Shown: positions 55,446 through 64,000 of the stretch, piece by piece
How the letters are laid out: each line of letters opens with the position of its first letter
How positions within the stretch are numbered: position 1 is the first letter of the stretch
NCBI GenBank assembly: GCA_037974335.1
Contig: CM075760.1
Coordinates: forward strand, 42,660,103 to 42,724,102
Length of the DNA: 64,000 bases
From: Prionace glauca
Lineage: Eukaryota; Chordata; Chondrichthyes; Carcharhiniformes; Carcharhinidae
Direction of reading: 5' to 3'
Translations under genes and position numbers: made by a program
Notes under the pieces: generated by a model
The model's input: only the letters and a program-made list of their open reading frames with translations
Databases searched by the model: none
Told to the model about the DNA's origin: nothing

Positions 55446-55821
55446 CACAGTGACACACTCCCATACAAAAACTGCACTCACTCTGTTCAGTACTGCTGTT
55501 CAATATTCACTTTAAAAGGACCATTAATTTCGCTCTAATGTAAAATGTAGGCAAATGTTTATACAACACAATCTATCAGAAATATTAACAAGAGTAATAT
55601 ATCGTGTGTGGTACTTGCCGACAGTACAATGAATATAAAGTCAGTGAAAAGCTCACCAGTTATATCGGTGAGTTTGGGAAGTTTTACTGTTGAATACATT
55701 CTGTGTTACTTTTTTTTTAAACACGATTATAGTTTGTTTCTGACCACTCTCGATCATATTGCATTTAAAACAGATACTGACCTTCAGGTTATGATGGAAG
55801 TTGCGGAATCCCCTCTCGGGC

Positions 55822-55860
55822 TGTTCTTGTCCGGGTGAAGCCCTGGATCCTCTCGCTGTG
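55822..55860 (-). other. VH recombination signal, 23-bp spacer
   Basis: Heptamer CACAGCG (55854-55860) directly after the Asp codon of CARD, 23-bp spacer, nonamer ACAAGAACA (55822-55830). Slightly off consensus, but the spacing is exact. Confidence 0.95.
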
Positions 55861-56165
55861 GTCTCTGGCACAGTAATAGATGGCCGTGTCTTCAATCTTT
55901 AGGCTCCTCATGTCCAAAGAGAAGATATTGTTTGAAGTGTCTGCGGACACAGTAAATCGACCCTGAATTGATGGCGCGTAATCGGGACTGCCGTAAGCAT
56001 AGTAGCTAGCCAGCCACTCCAGGCCCTGTCCGGGAACCTGCCGGATCCAACCCATGCCGTAGCTGCTAAAACTGAACCCGCTGGCTTTACAGGTCAGTTT
56101 CAGGGAACCTCCGGGACCCCCGGTCTCTGCCTCTGGCTGGGTCAACACAACATCCGACTGGACAC
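55861..56165 (-). CDS. IGHV: IgH variable exon VH, germline and intact
   Basis: 305-bp exon after TTTTACAG, completing the signal peptide (G-VQS) and encoding a full V domain from [13 protein letters not shown] to YYCARD. Framework marks are all present: LTCKASG (first Cys), [13 protein letters not shown] (Trp), [11 protein letters not shown], and EDTAIYYC (second Cys). The predicted loops are GFSFSSYG and a Tyr-rich second loop (YYAYGSP). The sequence resembles elasmobranch IgM VH. It ends at the heptamer, so it is not germline-joined to D. Confidence 0.96.
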
Positions 56166-56297
56166 CTGTAAAAATAGATCAAAAACACCGGGGGTTAATC
56201 TTAGTGAAATGATTGCTGACTCTGGAACATTCCAGAGAGAGACTAACACTGAGACAGTAACAGTGAGAGACTTGAACAATAATAAAAAAATACTCAC

Positions 56298-56343
56298 CAG
56301 ATAAGAAAGTCAGCAACAAACTGAGAGAAATGGCCGACCTCAT
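56298..56343 (-). CDS. IGHV: VH leader exon
   Basis: 46 bp, reading MRSAISLSLLLTFLSG up to donor GTGAGT (56292-56297): a typical signal peptide, cleaved probably after VQS in the next exon. The intron to the V exon is 132 bp. Confidence 0.95.
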
Positions 56344-56432
56344 CTTTCTGGTGATTTGGGGGAAATGGTTGTGTCAGGAACTCAGTGAACAAACCAGCTC
56401 CCAGACTGTTGGATTCCGGTCCCAGTGAGCGG

Positions 56433-56507
56433 TATTTAAATACCCGGCAGAAGGGGGCGGCTTTCCAGGCGCCGCCTGTTGATTCCCTGCTGGAGGCGGC
56501 GCCTGGA
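56433..56507 (-). promoter_or_regulatory. VH promoter: TATA-like box and inverted repeat
   Basis: TATTTAAATA at 56433-56442 lies 90 bp upstream of the ATG, a fitting TATA box. A GC box (gggggcgg on plus) is at about 56454-56461. Further upstream is a perfect 14-bp inverted repeat (56464-56477 and 56494-56507, arms tccaggcgccgcct / aggcggcgcctgga, 16-bp loop). No octamer is visible in the first 200 bp, unlike mammalian VH promoters. Confidence 0.6.
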
Positions 56508-56509
56508 TC

Positions 56510-59450
56510 CACGTCCCACCTTCCACACCCCCAACAGAATGGACTCGGAGATTTACAATAGATTAATATTAAAATGGGCATTTTATCTGTATCGGGATAT
56601 TTGTTTGGCTGAAATGTTAATTGTATTGTCTCCATTATTTCTGATGGTGATATTACAATTCATCATTTATTTATTTAAATAAGTAATTCCGTTGTAAATA
56701 TGGTGATTTTATTACCACACCCCCAACAAGAAAATAAATCTGAAAATGATGAAATGACATTTTGGAACATTAGACAATTTTGCAACAATTCCGAGTCTCT
56801 GCCACATTACAATAATAAAGCACATTTTATCAGAAGAAATACCATCGATTTCTGTAACTCAATGTGTAGAATATACAAAGTGATTCTATTTACAGTTTGG
56901 TGGCTTTCGCTCTACAAATTGGGTTTGGAGATGAGAAGAAACTCTCACACAATACAATATTTCTCCTTATATTTGTCAAACTGTCCCAATCTCGAAGACA
57001 GGCCTTTGAAAATAATGAGAATCCCAACCTCCTGATAATTAAATAGTGAGTTGACAGAGAAACATAAAATTAAGTTGATTTTTGACGGAGAAGTTAATAA
57101 ATCGGAACGGACACTGAGATCATTAAAGTTCTCCTTCAGCATCCAGGTCATTGCAACTCACTGTATTGGCCACCGGCTGTCTAACATACACTGGTATTGG
57201 GAATACAGGATATCAGAGCTTTGCGGCACATTGCACAATATCACAAGAATAAATGTTTTATCTTCCAGTGAATCAGGTTATGAACTGATCATTTCTCCAC
57301 TCATTGGCAGCTATGAGAGGAACTCTTCAATAACAGAAATTAGATTATACTGTACAATAGAACACGGTGCTAATCAGGTACAAGACACGCTGCTGTTTCA
57401 ATGTGATACAGAAATTTCAGAATATTCCAGGAATCCCCGGTGTTCATGTCAGTTTTATGATGTTGTTTTAATATTATTTCATGTCATTGCACCGCTTTTA
57501 CTTCACGGGGGAACTGGTCCCACCAACATCTCTCTCTCTCTCTCTCTCTCATTTCATGAAGTGATTAATAAACAGACTTTAATTATTGGAATGAAATTTA
57601 CTTGGAAACTATACAAATGAAAAAAATCATCCGGTCACTTTATTGTTTTGCGATACTATTTACTCAGATAATGAACAGGACACTGAATGAAAATATTTGA
57701 TTAGAATGATTACGATTTAAATTGTGTCTTTCTTGTGGGGATGAAACATTTACTGTTGAAATGTCTGAATCCCATGTTGTCCATTCAGCTTCACGCTAAT
57801 CTGTCCCACACAGTATTTGGCAGCAATCCAGGCTGCTGTCAAATGCTCAGAGTTATTGACAGGAAACATCTGGGGCTGTTTGTGCAGTAGATCAAAGATC
57901 AGTTTCATCAGCACTGACCGCTTGGCTCCAAGCCAACTTAAAACCCTGCATGTTGTCAGTAAGGTCAATTTATAAACAAATCTACCCAGCAACAGTACTG
58001 GAGGCACTTGAATTTTTGGAAGTTATAAATCTGGATGATGTTTTCCCATCTCGAAAGAAAGGATTATTTTCCACCTTCTCTGGCACCCTATTAATAACAA
58101 TGATGATTTTTCCAACACATCAGGATATTGTGATGGACGGACAGAAATAATCACAGGCAGACTGAGAAATGGCTCAGAGAGACGATACATGCTATTATAT
58201 TTGAGCATGCACATTTATATTTTATTTCCTTTTATCTTTCCATGGGATGTTTGTTTGGAAAGACCAACACTCTTTGCCTGTCCCAAATTCCCTTAAATTG
58301 ACTGGTTTTCGAGGACACTTCTGTATATATTAAAGAGTCAGCTATTTTGCTTTCAGTCTGCAGTTATATCCTTGTGAGACAATGTAGGGATGGAAGATTT
58401 CCTCCATTGGGGAATCAGAGCGGTTCCAATGATCGCAATTAGTATCCATTCCAGATTTATCAATAGAATTCAAAATCTACCTGCGGGAACGGTCCGACTT
58501 AAATCCTTGTCCTCACGTCATTGCCCTGGGCCTCTGGATCACTGGATCAATTAAAATAATTGATGTCACCATCTACACAAACAATAAATGTATGACTGTG
58601 TTGACACAGGAATGAATGACATTTGAATGCCTGATGGATGAATGACTGTTGGATGCCTGAATATTTTGATTGAGGGATTAGTGAATGGATTGGTGGATTC
58701 ATTGATAAATGGGACTGAATGATGCTGTTCTACATTTCCATATTTGTGTTTGATTATTTCATAAATTGAAACAACTCCTTTATTCAATGTGTGTCCATCA
58801 ATCCTTCCAGAGTGTCTGGGTGAAATACATTCCGAGTTTCTCGGGAGTCAGCAAGCTGATCCTCTTGAAGAGTAGGGGGAGATTTTCCTGCAGTTCGGAT
58901 GGTTTATATCTCTGCTGATGCTGAATCTTCATATCCAGGACAGAAAGAGAGAGCATGATTTGGTTGAGGAGGAATGATTGTACTATATAAAATACTGCTT
59001 CTTTCATATATAACAAATCAATCAACAAACCCTCACCCAAATTAGTGAAGGTAACTGGGTGAAAAGTAAATAAGGTAGCAACAGATATATTTGTGAAACT
59101 CACTGGAAAACTACAAGTGTAACATTATTTCCCAAAACAGTGTAATAATGAATCGGAATTTAAAGATTCAGTAACTTCACATGAAGTGCCGGTTGTTCCA
59201 TTTATATCATCACTTTGAAAACCATCACACACTCCAGCTATGTACCAGGACTTTCTGTCTGATGATGAGGTGGTGACTTGTCAATGAAGCGCAGATGCTG
59301 CTGGGTAGCTGTTCATATCCTCGGTCTGAATTAATTCCATTCCCCACTGAATTCTGGGACAGATTTTATTCCTTGGTGTCAAAAAACCAATGTGTTGTCA
59401 ATAAAGTTTAATATCAATAAATTATACGAAGCAAAGTACAGTTATATATT
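56510..59450. other. AT-rich upstream region, no gene recognised
   Basis: The open frame over 57051-57620 (plus) has no domain I recognise and begins and ends in ordinary AT-rich DNA; it is probably chance. A (CT)n run lies at 57530-57550. Confidence 0.4.
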
Positions 59451-60245
59451 AAATAGAATGAAATGCCGAAAATAAACAGAAAATACTGGAGAATCTCAGT
59501 AACATCTGTGGAGACAGAATAGAGCCTTTGTTTCACATCTGCATGACCCTTCGGCAGAGTATCCCTGCTGCTTTGGAGAGATCATCATTGCTTCCTACAA
59601 CGTGTCAGAAAAGCTGCATAAATTTCCTGTGAGATGGGAATAACAGAAATAATAGATACTATTTCGAGACACTCACAAGCTGCATCAATTCACAGAGTGA
59701 TCCCAAATATCAGAACAAACTTCTTCATCCTAAACTAATCAACATCCCAATCACAGACTATATTCTCAAAAAAATCCTAATCCCTGTCCATCCACATGAT
59801 TTCTCAATGTCATCATCCTCTTCAATTTCTTCCAAAAAAAACCACACTGACTCGAAACGTTGGCTCTATCCTCTCTCCACAGATGCTGTCAGACCCGTTG
59901 AGATTTTCCAGCATTCATTATTTTTGTTTCAGTTTCCAGAATCTGCAGTATTTTGCTTGTATCAAACTGATGAACATAATTGGTGAATTAATTGTTTATC
60001 TGTATGAGTTGATGATAACTTGGAAATTGGAACAACCCCGGCTGTAAATTCCTCTCCAAGACACTCACAAACCTCACTTTGACCACTCCTTTTCTTATGC
60101 TGCGTCGGAGTCCAGGAACACCCTCCCTAAGAGCACTGTCGCTGTACCTACACTGCAGGTTCTGCAGCAATTGAATAAGGCGGCTCACCACCAGCTTACC
60201 GAATGCAATTAGCAATGGGGAATAAATGGGGGCCGAGGCAACGTC
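59450..60245. repeat. SINE fragments
   Basis: 59460-59560 (reverse) and 59840-59960 (forward) belong to one repeat ('gactcgaaacgttggctcta', 'ttttccagcattcattattt'). 60060-60240 carries another SINE end ('aataaggcggctcaccacca'). Confidence 0.55.
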
Positions 60246-62190
60246 GTTTTCCTATCACAGAGTAATTTTAAATATACTCCTCATTATATATGAATGAGAT
60301 CTGGTGAATGAAATTATTAAATTGCAAATGGATGGTAATTGGTGAAAATAATTACTATCTTTCTGAACTTTTTTTTATATTCTCCTTATTCGGTCAAGTA
60401 TCATTAATTACTCAGCACTGTCTCAGTTCATGTCTAAGAAGTTCCTATATCAGTAAAACTGTGCGAGACACTGCCTCAGTTTTATTTTCCTTGACAATGT
60501 CATTTTTAAAACTGTTTCTTTCACGGGATAAGGGTCTCATTGGAATTTGGCATTTGATCATCCCCACGTGGCACTCGGCACTAACTCATTACCATTTTCT
60601 TGAAGCAGGCCCCTGTTTATATTAAACTACAGCCTGGCTCTGTTAATACTCTGCTAGACCAGAGCTCAGTTTACATTGCACACGGCATTCTCTCTGGTGA
60701 TGTAATATTTGATACACACCCTGTGTATATATTTCATTGTGGCAATTTTGTTCCTGCACTTAACTATGCCTCTCTTTGAATTATGTTTGTTTTACTCCAC
60801 GGTTTTGTGAGAAGAAGAGATAATTTGTTGGGATAAAAAAGATTGTTATCAGGCAAGATCCAGAAATGGGCAGTATTGGATCACCAGTATTTTATTGTGC
60901 TGTAATTTTCTGTGTTTTTTTTGTTCTTCATTGACAGTGAATGCTACACAGGACTTGATATCCACTTTCACTGAAGCCAGCAGAAGTAGATTTCAGATTT
61001 CTTTTCCAGTGTCCAAAACCTCACACGGTTTGCCCTTGCAGAAGGATGCAGAGAATTGTGTTCTCCCAGCCACTTGAATCATTACTGGCATTGACCAGTG
61101 CAGTAAAAACTGAGACCATGTCTAATACAATATAAACGTGGATATGGACAATTGCAGAAATAAGATTGCATCGACTTTGATACAAACAGAGAGAGATCTA
61201 AATTAATATAAACAGAGACAATGTCTCGTTTAATATAAACAGAAACATAGTGACATACAATATAAGCAGGGACAGCGTCTAATTTAGTACAGACAGATAA
61301 TATATCCAATTTACCATGTGCAAAGACAGACAACATAACATTCTACATGCAAGGTAGAATGAGTTAGGGTCCAATGGAAAATAAACGAAGGCATGGCTCA
61401 TAATACGAGCTGACACAGGGTAAATTTACTGTAATATAAAGATACTAGTTCAATCCCATGAAATTTGTAAAGACGGCCGACTCTCCCATCAAAATCTTAC
61501 AGGACAGGAGTAACATGGGGTTCGCTGCAGAATGCAAAGTCCCCTCTGGACTGGCAAATTAATAACTCCTAAATCAGGAATAGCATGAGTGAGATGCAAA
61601 GAGAATCTCCCTCTAAACTATCTAATTCAAACGTTCTTACAACATTATACTGTCTATAAACAGAGTGAAACTCCGTCTATAAATCTGTTCAAACAAAATT
61701 AAGGCAGAAAGAGCATGGACACTCTTCTATGTAAAAACTCTCCTGCACTCTTCCTTCAGAGATCCAAGAGGCAGGTTTAAATTAGTGTTAGATACAGGAG
61801 AAAGAGCCGTCCACACAGTTCCACAAAACACACCCAGGCTAGGTACAGCAGAGATTAGATACGGATTAAATCTTCCCTGACAAAGATATATCAACCATTC
61901 ATAAACCAGGAACAATGAGTTCAGACGCAGAGTAAATATTCCTCTACACTGTCCAGTCAAATACTTCAAGGACAGGGACAACACCGGCTAAATATAGGGA
62001 AAGATTTCACATTGAATTCTTATCATCAGGTGGAACCGAGGTGAGGTGCAGAAGAAAATGTTTCAAGCATTTCAAGATCATTGATTTCTCAAGAGATCTT
62101 TTAGAGTATATCTCAGTCATGGATTCCAATTTATTGAATTACATTCTTTTAGAAACCTGTACCTGTGGCTGAGAGAATACATTGGGCAAA
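60245..62190. other. no recognisable gene
   Basis: AT-rich, single-copy looking. Weak internal repetition near 61190-61280 ('aatataaacagagacaatgtct'-like phrases about 40-60 bp apart). No coding signal. Confidence 0.4.
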
Positions 62191-62194
62191 CATT

Positions 62195-62272
62195 GATTTT
62201 ATGGAGCCCGGGGCAGGCTCGATGGGCTAGATGGCCGACTCCTGCTCCCATTTCTTACGTTATTATGTTCTT
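62195..62272 (+). mobile_element. CR1 3' tail
   Basis: 'ggggcaggctcgatgggcta' to 'ttattatgttctt', a short, somewhat diverged 3' end. Confidence 0.75.
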
Positions 62273-62510
62273 TTGCTATGGAGTGAAGACGATGAACCAT
62301 CGTGGAGAGACAAGACGCAGAACAAGACAGGAGAAAGACAGAGAAAGAGATGAAACACAGGAGATGTTCTGTGTTTTCTGTGTCATTACATTTCGGGATC
62401 AGGCGGATTATTTCCTAATTCTGAACATAGATATCATCATGATATTTTTCCTCACATAACTGATGAATAAATAATGTTGAAAAACAACCATTACTGGAAT
62501 CCGTTGATTG

Positions 62511-62518
62511 ATTTGCAT
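62511..62518. promoter_or_regulatory. octamer ATTTGCAT upstream of the cluster
   Basis: A perfect octamer 6 kb upstream of VH. It may be chance in AT-rich DNA or a distal element. Confidence 0.2.
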
Positions 62519-63039
62519 GGTTGTCTCTATTTCTGTGCTGTGTTGGTGGGGAAATATTTGTTGTGTTTTTGTCAGTCAGCAATCTCATTTGGAATTACTA
62601 TTTTTGTATTTATTTACATAAATACCTCACTGTTTACAATGAAATGTTCATGACAGAAAAGCTAGATAAACCGTCACTTATTGATCAGTTTCAACTCAAA
62701 ATAGCGATTTATTTTAAGAATTTTAACAGTTGGTTCAATATGAATAAAACTTTTTGAACATTCATAACTCCGGCTGTACTTAACTAAAATAAAATAAGAC
62801 ATTTCATTTCAGAATTAGGTCTGAAAGTTCTGATGTCACAATTAATAAAGTATCTGTGAACAGGCAGATATTCTACTGAATGTTAATCTGATTGAGGATT
62901 TAATCTGTTTAAACTCGACTAGTTAAATAAAAAAAACAGATCTGATGTCTGAAATATTCCTTCACAAATAGTGATCACACTCACACGAGGGAAGAATAAA
63001 AAATGTGGTTATCACGAAGAGATACAATTATTTTTGCTC

Positions 63040-63640
63040 CTTCACAGGCGACAGGGAAGCGGGTTCGATTCTAACATTGGGTGACTGTGTGTGGTTTTCA
63101 CATTCTATCCATATCCATGTGAGTTCCCTCCGAGTGCTCCAGTTTCCTTCCACAGTCCCAGGATGTGCAGGTTAGGTGGATTGGCTGTGATAAATTGCCC
63201 CTTCGCGCCCAATGATGTGCAAAGTAGAATCATAGAATCCCTACAGTGCAGAAGGAGACCATTCGGTTCATCAAATCTGCTATCCGGCAGAGCATCCTTC
63301 CCAGGCCCAATGTAAATTGTCTGTGCTAAATTCCCTGTTCGTGTCCAATAATGTGTAGGTTCGGGGGATTAGCCTGTGAATATGTGTGGTTGCCGGGATC
63401 GGATGAAAGCTTGCCTAGGTAGGATGCTGTGCTGGAGAGCCCGCTGCAGATTTATTGAACCGAATGACCATGTTGAACTGTAGGGATTCTATGATTTTAT
63501 GCTACTATGATCAGGCAGAGGAGTGATTATATTCACATTAATCTCAGCGATTCCAAAGTATTACAAATTATGGGGAACTTGAATGTATAGAACATTTTAC
63601 CCGACCTCATGTCGTCCCAAAGTTCTTAAAACTCACTGAT
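63040..63640 (+). repeat. SINE copies in tandem
   Basis: A tRNA-headed SINE body at 63040-63230, a second SINE body piece directly after it (63230-63500, 'cataatcatagaatccctacagt'-like), and a third repeat at 63570-63640 ('cctcatgtcgtcccaaagtt'). Confidence 0.65.
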
Positions 63641-64000
63641 GTACCTTCGCTGAATTTAGTCATATTGCAACTAACCAGGTAAGTTGCGTACCAGAAACTC
63701 ACACACACCCAGAGGTGATAAATGGCCAACAAATTTGCGATTTTATTTGACAAATGAGGATTTGGGTCGGATATTGGACAGAACAGACTTGCTGTTCATA
63801 ATTATATCAAGAGATTTTACATCCTGGCATTGATGTTAAATACGAATCTGGTTCTCTCTCTCTCTGATGATACCCATTGAGATGCTGAGGAGCACTGTTG
63901 CTGTTTTAGTTTTAGATTTCCGGAATCTGCAGCAATTTGCACTGATTTTATTGAATCTCTGGATGCGAGCGTCATTGACAAAGCTAACATTAATTGGTGA
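63641..64000. other. no recognisable gene
   Basis: AT-rich end of the window; a short SINE scrap at 63900-63940 ('tttccggaatctgcagcaat'). Confidence 0.35.

Noticed and set aside
57051-57620. 189-codon frame upstream of VH
   Set aside because: No domain, no splice or repeat context, AT-rich codons; ends in a CT run. Most likely chance.

Overview
The window looks like nuclear DNA of a cartilaginous fish, most likely a shark. The main evidence is an immunoglobulin heavy-chain (IgM) cluster with the single-unit layout V-D1-D2-J-Cmu known from elasmobranchs. Its recombination-signal spacers (V 23, D1 12/22, D2 12/12, J 23) and its Cmu sequence (secretory tail ending NSCQ, membrane tail ending KIK) fit that group. 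The interspersed repeats, a CR1-type LINE ending in (TTCTTATG)n plus tRNA-headed SINEs, also fit. I cannot name the species.

Layout. About 0-30 kb is a cluster of C2H2 zinc-finger genes (A 3.4 kb +, B 14 kb -, C 17.7 kb +, D 26.6 kb -, E 26.9 kb +) with CpG-rich upstream regions, shared 5' leader exons and shared 3' ends. It is packed with CR1 LINEs, SINEs and Penelope-like (GIY-YIG) fragments. C and D are the arms of a recent inverted duplication. A pair of IgM transmembrane exons lies at 11.2-11.5 kb (+) with no constant-region exons upstream in the window. About 30-34.5 kb is repeats plus two more zinc-finger-type promoter regions. About 34.5-56.5 kb is the minus-strand IgM cluster, read from high to low coordinate: promoter, leader and VH (56.3-55.8 kb), D1, D2, J (54.6 kb), an 11.4 kb intron, CH1-CH4 (43.2-39.7 kb), then TM1/TM2 (35.6-35.3 kb). 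About 56.5-64 kb is AT-rich upstream DNA with repeats and no gene that I recognise.

How it works together. VH, D1, D2 and J are in germline (unjoined) form with usable signals. All exon junctions of the Cmu gene are phase 1 except TM1/TM2 (phase 0), and every reading frame is open. The cluster therefore looks functional, making secreted IgM (end of CH4) or membrane IgM (internal CH4 donor to TM1). The J-Cmu intron holds a 20-bp minisatellite that is G-rich and AGCT-bearing on the coding strand, in the position of a mammalian switch region. It also holds a 2 kb repeat of opposite strand bias, a perfect octamer beside a 39-bp tandem array, and diverged duplications. The orphan TM pair and the TM end of the cluster form a large inverted duplication flanking the zinc-finger block. 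This suggests two heavy-chain clusters once faced each other tail to tail.
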